A DNA stretch of 41,291 bases, from positions 1 through 41,291 of the forward strand of contig VDMD01000176.1 in NCBI GenBank assembly GCA_007026445.1. Direction: 5' to 3'. This document shows positions 33,017 to 41,291 of the stretch, piece by piece (within the stretch, counting starts at the first letter, position 1; each line of letters starts with the position of its first letter). Source of the DNA: Schizophyllum amplum. Lineage: Eukaryota; Basidiomycota; Agaricomycetes; Agaricales; Schizophyllaceae. Made by a program: the position numbers and the translations under genes. The notes under the pieces are model-generated. The model worked only from the letters and a program-made list of their open reading frames with translations. It was not told the DNA's origin and ran no database searches.

Positions 33017-36000
33017 TCAAGTCTTCTTTTTCTTAGCTGCGCGCTTGGCTGTCGACGTCGCGCCCGCGGCAGATCCTGTTGGTGTCGGCGGTCGTGACTC
33101 CTGCTTCTTGACCTCGTCAATGCCACGCTTCTGGAAAGGCATTCAGTACGCAGTTATCACTAGAAGGATTTAATCAGCTTACCTTGCCCCGCGTACTCGT
33201 CTGCGCCTTTTGCTCCGCTGCGTGCTGCTCTGCCTCCTTTTCGATCATTCCCAGCAGTGTGTTACACCGACGGTTAAGCTCGATCGCTGACCGGCTCTTG
33301 AAGAACCAGTCAAAGCGGAAGACGGGGAACTCCGTGATATCCTTCTTGATGCGCTCGTACACGTCCTCCGTCTGCATCCCGTAGTGGTAGAGCCGGCATA
33401 AGAGGTAGCGGTCTTCCTCTTCGCTATATACCTTGCCCTTCGTGGTCGGGTAGTTGAGCTCGAGCTCCTGCATGGGGTAGTTGACAGACTGAATCTTCTC
33501 TTCGAGGAGCTGCTCGAGGTTCTGGCGTTTGTTGCGCTTCTGTTCGCCTTCGGCGATGCGAGCAGCTATCCGTTGATGGTCTGGAAACGACGTCAACATC
33601 CCAGTATCCGGTATCTAGATGGAGAAGCTTGGACGCATACCCGATAGAGTTGTCCACCGCTTTGAAAAGACCTTGTAGTATTTTGCGACATCGGCAGGCG
33701 ACTTGTCAGGTATCTCCGCTGCGTAGAGGTCGAAGCTTGCGCCCCTGCACATTGTATCAGCTCTATATGTCCATTGTCGTAAGCCGAGGTAGAACTCACC
33801 ATCCGTATGTCTCCAACCCGCGCACGAACTGCTGATAGTCGCGACGTGTCCAATCATGGAAGCCCTGGCTGACGTAGACATCTTTCTGCGCGATTTCGTC
33901 TTCCGTCAAAGGTTCAGCGGTGTCGATGAACTCCTGCGCGGCTTGTCGTTCCTCCTCCAGCTTCTCAGGAGTGTCCTCAGGTCCTGCGGGCTCGCGGGTG
34001 GTCGCCTTGATATCATTCAAGCGCTTGTGCACGGCGAGCTCGCGATCTTGCAGTTGCGAGAGCTCCTGCGGGAAGAACTGGAAGTCCTGACTGCGACTTG
34101 TCAGCCACTCTCCACGAGGGACAACAAGCTAGGCACTCACACCGCAACCTGCTTCGGCGCTTTCGGCATCTTGGGTGCCTTCTCCACCTTCGTCGGGCCC
34201 GCGCGCAGCGTGTCCTTGAAGTAGTTGTCGACTGAGTAGTTCGACTTGCGCTCGCGTTTCGCCAGCGAAATCATGTTGAAGTTCAGGTTCTTGCGGCTAC
34301 GGAAGTCCTCGCCCTCCCACTGCTGCACAGACGCATCGGACTTGAAGTTGCTGAGATCCTCAAGGTTGAGACCCTCGTACTTGCTGTTGAGCTCTTGCGT
34401 GCGCTGTTCACCGCGGTGGATGATCTCGTCGATGTCATCGTTGATAAGCAGCTCGTCGCTCGAGTTCATAATCTTCTCGGCGCCGTGAGTGATCATCTCG
34501 AGCAGCTCTTCCTTGTTGGCGGCTAAGACGATCATCAGTTAAGACACTCCCCGTAGCAATCAATTTCACAAACCTTTCGACTGCTGCGCTCTGCCCTGCT
34601 GAATGACCAGCTGGTCGAGACGCAACTTCTGTGCTGCCCTCTCCAACATGCGCTCCTCGACACTGCCTTCTGTGATAAACCGGAACACGTAGACCTGCTT
34701 CGTCTGGCCGATGCGATGCGCACGATCCATCGCCTGCAAATCTGCTTGCGGATTCCAGTCACTGTCATACAAGACGACGATATCGGCAGTGGTCAAGTTG
34801 ATACCGAGACCGCCAGCGCGCGTGGTGAGCAAGAAGATGAACTTGTCGCTGCCGGGTTTATTATAGTCGTCTATGGCGCTGATGCGGTCCTCATGTGCTG
34901 TACCACCGTCAATTCGGCAGTATTCTGGGCGGAGGTGTCAGAGACGAACATAAACTTTGTGATATTGACTCACTGTAACCACGGAACAAGCAGTAGTCCT
35001 CGAGAATGTCGAGCACACGGCTCATTTGGCTGAAGATGAGCACGCGGGAGCCCTTCTCCTTCATTGACTTAAGCAGCCTATCGAGGATCAGCATCTTGCC
35101 GGAGTTCTCGACAATGTGCTCGTCCGTCGTGTATGGCGGTCCTGGCTCAGCGCCGTCGAACAAGTACGGATGGCATGTCACTTTACGAAGCTAACCCAGA
35201 TGTGAGATGGCGCTCAAGACAAAGTTTTGTCATTGTACGCACCTGCATAACCATGTTCATCAGACGTGTCTTGCCCTCCTTCTTGCCAGTGAGTCCGTTG
35301 ACGGCGTCGATGTCCTTCTCGAGTACCGAGCGATACCACTTCCGCTGCATCTCGCTTAAGCCGACATAGATGTTGATCTCCTTCTCTGCAAAGCAATCAG
35401 CATCGAATCTCCGTACGCGTACGACGCATATACGCACTCGGCAATAAGCTCTTCTCGACGTCAGCCTTGACACGCCGAAGTAGGAAGGGCCGCAAGATCT
35501 TGTGTAGCGCCTCGACGACCATTTTGCTCTTCTCCTCTTCATCCACACCGTCGCCAGTGTCCTTGTGCAAGAAGCTGTCCAGGTCTTTGTAGTTCTGGAA
35601 GATCTCAGGGCAGATGAAGTTGAGCAGCGCGAACAGCTCCTGCAGGTTGTTCTGCAACGGCGTGCCCGTGATGAGCAGCCGACCACGGGAAATGAACGAG
35701 CGAACGACTTCAGAAAGAATGGAGTCAACATTCTTAATGCGGTGCGCCTCGTCGATGACGATGTACTCGAAGGAAAACTTCTTGAGGGCGCTCTTCTCGA
35801 TGAGGCAGACCTCGTAGGATGTAATGCAGACTTCGAAGTCTTGCGTGATAAGGCTGTTGGCCACGATCTCCGCACGTTCCTCCTTGGAACCTGCGAGGAC
35901 AACGGCTTTAACATCGGGTGTCCAGTGCTCAAACTCGCGCTGCCAGTTTCGAAGTGTGGACTTCGGGACGACGACAAGGTGGGGTCCTTTGATGCCGTGG

Positions 36001-37119
36001 TGGTGCTTCAGGTAGGAGAGGAATGAGATGGTCTGCAACGTCTTGCCCAACCCCTACACGCGAGTCAGCGTTTTCAGCAGACGTGATAGACTGAGCACGC
36101 ACCATCTCGTCCGCGAGAATGCCGTTCAAACCATTGTGGTGCAATGCTACCATCCAGTTTAGACCCTGCAGCTGGTATGCTCGCATGGTGCCGTTGATGA
36201 CTGGCGCCCAAGATCAGTCATACTGGACCGTGCGAACGTAGGTAGGAACACGCACAACTGGGGGACTCCTCAAATACAAACGGCTGGTCACTTCCGTCAA
36301 CAGCGCGTTCACCCTCCTTGAGCAGCTCCTCGTCCTCCTCCTTCTCGGACTTGCGGTGGCGCGCACTGGAGTCACTGCAGACGCGAAACATTAGCACATC
36401 ATTATCTCTTTGGTTATTCCCAGCACTAACGTTGCCTTCTTGCGTCCCCTGCCTTTCGGCTTGGGCTGGGCGTCCATCATGGCCGCATACTCTGGATCTT
36501 GCGCGCGCTGAGGGCCGATGAATAACGCGTCATGCACCGTAAAACTGCCCTTACTCTGATGTCCACGAAGTGCTTGAAGAGGTCCGTCTGCCCAAGGAGG
36601 TAGGAATACCGCTTGACCGCGTCGGCGATCTATATTATGCGGGATGAGCATGCGCGCGCAGATCAATCTAGTGCCGACGCGCCTTGTTCTTGTCCATTTC
36701 CTCCCGCTTCTTCAGCAGGCTGCCCTCCGCAGCTTTCCGCTTCTCCGATTTCATGCCACGCCGCTGCTTTGAGGGGCCGCTGGGAGCAGGCATATCATCA
36801 TCCTAGAGGAAGTCGCGTCAACGGTGGATATGCAAGGCAAGCGGATAGCAACGCACGTCTTCAACACCTTCGCTTTCCAGCTCGTCGTCCTCGGGGACGT
36901 CGGCAGCCTCCTCGCTCACGCCGTTGCTGGGCTGTAGAGAGCATGATGAATAAACCAGTATAGAGCCCATTAAGCGGTAGGCGCGCACCTGCCGCGAGAC
37001 GATGTTGCTTGGGACGGTATCGCTGAGCATGTCCTCCTCCAGTGTTGCGGGACCGGCGGACTGCAGAATTCCAGTCAGAAGGGGCGACGGGGAGCAAGGG
37101 GACCTCCGCTTACACTCAT
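33017..37119 (-). CDS. ISW2: ISWI-family chromatin-remodelling ATPase
   Basis: Seventeen exons (37119-37114, 37060-36989, 36931-36857, 36802-36683, 36629-36555, 36507-36431, 36374-36256, 36200-36103, 36053-35438, 35385-35243, 35190-34974, 34924-34574, 34522-34141, 34090-33800, 33744-33641, 33580-33183, 33130-33017) encode 1085 residues, the normal ISWI size. SNF2 ATPase motifs: DEMGLGKT (Lys218), DEAHRIKN (about 315), [19 protein letters not shown]-type [17 protein letters not shown], and [16 protein letters not shown] ([20 protein letters not shown]) and SLIDE ([19 protein letters not shown]) modules follow, then a Lys-rich tail. It slides and spaces nucleosomes in the nucleus. Exon 1 contributes only two codons, and intron 4 is GC-AG. 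ISW1 versus ISW2 is not resolved; the symbol is provisional. Confidence 0.93.
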
Positions 37120-37444
37120 GGTTGGGGAACAAGGTGTCTGTACAATTGCCGTCACGTTCGCGTCGACCGTCACGCGCGGGCCGGCATTCTCACGTGCATC
37201 GGCGGTCACACCAACGTTGAACTCGTGTCGACCTTCAAAGTCAAACGTTCATTCAAGGACGACTGGTTCATGGAAGTCCCAATGCTGCGCTAGGGTATAA
37301 TAATCTGTAGAGTACCGATTGAGAATACGTGGAATACACGGCAAGCTTAACTATATCGTAGTCCAATAAATGTCTGCATTACTAGGCGTGGAAGACGTGA
37401 AAGTGAAGGCCCGTAACATACGCTCAAGCGTGCGGCACGAGTAC
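37120..37444. other. Intergenic: ISWI promoter and GH72 3' flank
   Basis: About 325 bases between two minus-strand genes. It must carry the ISWI promoter. No distinctive motif was seen. Confidence 0.5.
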
Positions 37445-39353
37445 TTAAACAAGCGTCCAGACGGCGCTGAAGACCGAGACCACAAATGCGGCACCCATAC
37501 CCGCGAGCGCACGGTTATCGGCCCAGATATTTGCTGCGCCGTTCTCGTCGCTGCCCGAGCTACCGCTGCTGCTGCCGCCGCCGCCGCCGCTGCTCGAGCC
37601 GCCGCTTGATGTAGGCTCGTTGGCAGGGGCTGTTGGCGTGAACGTAGACGGGGAGACACATGAGCTTGCGGCGGCCGATGCAGCCGAGGATGCCTGCGAG
37701 TTGACAGTGCCATTGCCGTTGAAGCTGCATGCCTGTGCGTTGTTGTCGTTGGCTTCATAGAACAAGCTCATCACGTAGGATAACTTGATGGCTGCACAGA
37801 AGTTAGCACGACCGATAAGCATTCAAGTAGACAGAGCACGCACTGGCATCGCAACCAGACACAAGACCGTAAGTGCCCGAACCGCCGTCGGCAGCGATAG
37901 CATCGCAGCTCGCACCCTGCTCGCCAAGAGTAGCGCAAGCGTAGTTCAAGAGCTCACCAACGATTGTGCTGTAGTTGGCCGTCGCAGGCGTGAACTGGCA
38001 GCTCAAGTTGGACTCGAGGCATTCGCACTGCTCGTCGTTGGGCGTCGGCGGCAGCGTGTTGGACGCAAGCCAGGTGTCATTAGTGCTGAAGCAGTTCATG
38101 TAGCTGTCCGAGCCGGAAGACGGGCTGTTTGAGGGCGACGCATTGCCGTACTGCTCCTTGAGGTTGTCGAAGTCGTCGCTCGTGGTGACGCTGCTCCCGT
38201 CGTCCGAGACTGTCACCATACCGAATTGGCCATCGGCGCTCTCAGCGGGGAAGTACGAGAACGCGAGGCCGCCGGACCATACTGCGGTCATATCGTCACT
38301 GTAAAGCGCCGCGACTTCACTCCACGTCCGCGTCTGGCCTGACTGGACACAGCCGAACTCGGAGAAGTAGGCTGCCACGCTAAGTCCAGCGTAGTCGGCA
38401 TTCGTGCCGGCATACGCTTCTTCGTAGGTGGAGTCGCCGCACCACTCGCTATATCCAGGTGAGAAAAAACGTGTAGAATATTGGAGATGCCAGCTCACTA
38501 GTTGTTGAGGCCGTAGAGATCGATGGACACGTCGCCAGAGCCTTCGCCGTTGGGATCGCACGTCAAGTAGTTCGCGAGAGGATCGCGCCAGTTGGGCGTC
38601 CCGTCGATGGCGGCATAGCCGACCATGACATCGAGGTTCTTGGAATTTCTGGGCGCCATGAGCGAATGTTCTCCCGAGCGCCAAGCGACTCACAAGTATG
38701 CCTTCGTGTCACGCGCCGCAGCCTTGATGAAGGGCGCGGCCACAGTCGAGTTGACGGCTATAACGACCTCATTGCCGACGTTGTATGCGAGGACATTGTC
38801 ATAGGAGGCGAACACGTCGATAGTGGTGATATATTGGTCGAGGAGGTTGGATGACCAGGAAGGAGAGGTACGGTCAATAGACCCGTTGAGGGGTAGAGAC
38901 AGGTCGATACTGAGGGCCGGTCAGCGGGAGGTATAGGAGGTCGAACGCTGCACGCACATAGTGTAGATCCCTGCATCGCTAAATGTCTTCATGCAGTCGT
39001 CATGATTGACCGAGGAGTTGACGCTGTACACGCGGATCGTGTTCACGCCAAGATCCTGCAGGTACGAAACGTCGCGCTTGCACGCGCTGCCCGATGATAG
39101 CGGGTCAATGAACGTCGACGGCTCGCCAAAGCTGTTGTCGGCACTCTGTACAACCGTACCTACGCGTATGTCAGCGCCCGTCCCCTCCCCGCTATTTGGC
39201 CCACTCACCTTGCTCCTGGTAGGCAACGCCCTTGATGAAGAAGCGCGAACCGCTCTCGTCGAAGAGGTAGCGACCCTGCCTGGTTATTTTGGAGATGGCC
39301 TGGACGGAGGCTGCGCCGAGAGCGAGCGCCGCTGCTGCAGAGGTGACGCGCAT
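37445..39353 (-). CDS. GH72 1,3-beta-glucanosyltransferase with X8/CBM43 domain and GPI signal
   Basis: Six exons (39353-39209, 39159-38958, 38909-38694, 38648-38499, 38448-37844, 37791-37445) encode 554 residues. [19 protein letters not shown] is a signal peptide. The GH72 domain carries LGVNTIRVYSV, acid/base YNVGNEV (Glu163), LNNYEWCG and nucleophile YFSEFGC (Glu268). A cysteine-rich X8/CBM43 domain follows from about residue 350 (MNCFS...CECLES...CDAI...SGCDA). A Ser/Gly-rich stalk and hydrophobic C-terminus (ALAGMGAAFVVSVFSAVW) indicate GPI anchoring. The enzyme (Gas/Gel/Phr family) cuts and religates beta-1,3-glucan chains at the plasma membrane-wall interface. X8 presence places it with the Gas1/Gas2-like subgroup. 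All catalytic and most conserved Cys residues are intact. Confidence 0.95.
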
Positions 39354-40057
39354 CGCTGAAGGAAGGGAAGGGGGAAAGGTGGTGGTGGTGGGAGGAGAGA
39401 GGTGTCCTCGAGGACCTGATGATCAGGACGGCTTATGAGCGCCGCGCGGGGGGCCGAGAACTGCCAGGGCGCGCGGCAGCAATTCATGACATTCGGGCCG
39501 CTTGATGGTCGATCACTGCCTCCGGTCACGCGTTATACTGTACATTAGTCACGTGTAACGTTACCGAACCTACAATTTGAACTTGAATGCTGGAAGATGC
39601 TGGACCGACTCTGACCTGGACGGAGCACTGCATGCAAGTTATCCGGTAGGCATCGCAAGAAACACTGCAGTGAGCTAAGTCGAGGGCTCGCTCTGGCTCG
39701 CTTGATAGCGATGTGCGTGGCATTGAATGATGATTCTGAGACCACGGCAAAGATACTGGAGCCGAACGTCAAGAGGTTTCGGGTCGGTCAAAAAAAAATC
39801 TGGGATACTTATGTAGCGTCCGCTGCTCAAGCAACGTAGCGTGAACCATCAATTTCCGGGCGTAAAGCCCGGGACGCAGCCATGTATTGCTGCCCGCCTC
39901 AAGCCCGCAAGGCCGCATGTGACGAAATGTACATCCACGCCAGGCGCCAATCTCACGAACATGGAAACCTGGATGAGCGCTGTGAGTCAGACAGCCTTAT
40001 CGATGCAATTCACTCACCAACTTCAAATACTGGCCACTCAGTACAAGTCGGCACGCA
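39354..40057. other. Intergenic: GH72 promoter and amidohydrolase 3' flank
   Basis: About 700 bases. Contains CACGTG (39550-39555) directly followed by the palindrome GTAACGTTAC (39555-39564), some 200 bases upstream of the GH72 start, and a small hairpin (ccgggc 39856-39861, loop gtaaa, gcccgg 39867-39872). No gene is supported. Confidence 0.5.
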
Positions 40058-41291
40058 TCACAGTTCGCCATACACGACCTCTCCATCAATGGCGGTCGCC
40101 AGCACCTTCGTTGCCATCATTTCCTTTACCGGCACCTTCATCACGTCCTGCGACAGCAGCACGAAGTCCGCCCGCTTCCCCCGCTCCAGTGAGCCCAACC
40201 GGTCCTCCGTAAACGCGGCATACGCGGCGTCGATCGTGTATCCTAGACAAGAGCGGGGCAAGTCAGACAACGCACGCGAGGCGCGACTGCGCGCGTTCTT
40301 TCATCTCCCCACTCACCGCGGAGCGCCTCCAGCCGCGTCAAGCGTTGGTCCGGGAACCTGTTGGCGGATGTCAGCCAACGTGCAAATGGAACATAATGCC
40401 GAAGACTCACCAGCCGCCGGGCCCGTGTGGCGAGCGTCCATCGGCTGTCAGTCGCGTTATGGCAGCGTAAATCCCCGCAATAGGGTTCATGGTCTCCACG
40501 GGCGAGTCAGAGCCCAGCGTTATGCGCGACCCGGCATCCATAATTTTACGGAAGGCATATAGGCCTTCTACGCGCTTCGGACCCTGTGCATAAGCATGAG
40601 TGCTGCTCAGCGGGTTCTGAATCCAGAAGTAATGTACCAGCCGGTCCTGAGCGTACCACATATCATCCGTGCTGTATATAGCTCAACATAGGAAAGGCCA
40701 CAAAAAAACACAGCTGCTCACACATGCGTCGGTTGAATACTCGCAATGACTGCGATGGTGGTGAGGATTATTACGCATGAGACGCCTGCATTTAACACTG
40801 ACCGCCGAGTTTCCCCAGCCGAACAATATCGTCGTCAGTCATGATCTGCGCGTGCTCTATGCGCGGGCGGGCGGCCGTGACGTTCACCCCCGCGAGTGAC
40901 TTTTCCAGCGCTGTGACGACGTGGCCGTTCGCGCGGTCGCCGATGCCGTGGACGTTCTGCCCTCAGTAAGCTCAAGAGGAAAAAGTGTTGTGCGCAATGC
41001 TGAGCACGCACCACCTGCCACCCGTCCCTCAAAAACATCGGGATGACCTCTTCGAGCACCTCCGCAGAGACGCGCATGAAGCCCCTGTTGCCCGGGTCGT
41101 CTGCGTAGTCGTCGTAGAGCTGGTGATCGTTGGCTGAGATCATGCGTGATACAATACGGACAGATAGGACTCACGTACGAACTACGGCTCCTCAGCGAGC
41201 CGTCAGCGACAATCTTCACGCTCCGCTGCGTCCAGAAGCCATTGCCAGCACCGACGACGGGTTTGCTCGTATTCCCGAAGTAACCCTCATT
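40058..41291 (-). CDS. YtcJ-like amidohydrolase (amidohydrolase family 3), 5' end outside window
   Basis: The last seven exons seen (41291-41183, 41133-41012, 40956-40803, 40749-40722, 40671-40411, 40357-40317, 40242-40058) encode 299 residues to the stop; the N-terminal half, with the HxH metal site, lies beyond the right edge. Visible metal or active-site blocks are VNVHGIGDRANG (His), RIEHAQIM (His) and TLGSDSPVE (Asp), plus the C-terminal beta-sandwich return LGSLERGKRADFVLL, all typical of the YtcJ/Amidohydro_3 group of metal-dependent hydrolases. Substrate unknown; these enzymes are often membrane-associated or secreted in fungi. The donor of the first seen intron (41182) is the least certain junction; a gtacgtgag donor at 41178 would shift the frame. 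Confidence 0.85.

Overview
The window looks like nuclear DNA of a filamentous basidiomycete, most likely an Agaricomycete. The basis is architectural. Genes are packed tightly on both strands and coding DNA is GC-rich. Almost every gene is cut by many introns of about 45-60 nt: 15 in the drug transporter, 15 in the chitinase, 16 in ISWI. The gene content is also fungal: GH72 glucanosyltransferase, GH18 chitinase with chitin-binding modules, and a PHO84-type permease. I rebuilt the exon structures by hand; every intact model closes in frame through all its junctions.

Layout, left to right: a frameshifted C-terminal piece of a BLM10/PA200-type proteasome activator (1-418, +); a TIS11/tristetraprolin-type tandem CCCH zinc-finger protein (2666-4840, +); choline/ethanolamine kinase (6081-7667, -); a 14-TM DHA2 drug transporter (8469-11070, -); a mitochondrial Mdj1-type DnaJ (12168-13928, -); a small SET-domain protein (14436-15064, -) divergent from the CK2 catalytic subunit (15226-16630, +); GH18 chitinase with two CBM5/12 modules (17988-20145, +); PHO84-like phosphate transporter (20760-22542, -); a membrane-anchored protein of unknown function (23368-24069, -); a tandem DEDDy 3'-5' exonuclease/pseudo-exonuclease with a Gly/Arg-rich tail (24921-27092, -); a Ser-rich unknown protein (27902-28733, +); a RING protein (29270-30638, +); an unknown single-TM protein (30982-32766, +); ISWI chromatin remodeller (33017-37119, -); GPI-anchored GH72 glucanosyltransferase (37445-39353, -); and the C-terminal 299 residues of a YtcJ-like amidohydrolase running off the right edge (40058-41291, -).

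This is mostly a housekeeping region (signalling, chromatin, lipid, phosphate, chaperone, cell-wall genes) rather than a biosynthetic cluster or one co-ordinated pathway. The most unusual locus is the exonuclease gene. Its two halves are tandem duplicates that share three intron positions. The first half keeps all DEDDy residues, but only if a non-canonical GC-AG intron is removed; the second half has lost four of the five. Two more GC-AG introns occur, in the chitinase and ISWI, and there are coding micro-exons of 6, 8, 15 and 21 nt that automated gene callers could miss. I saw no tRNA, rRNA, CRISPR array, autonomous transposon or virus-like gene.
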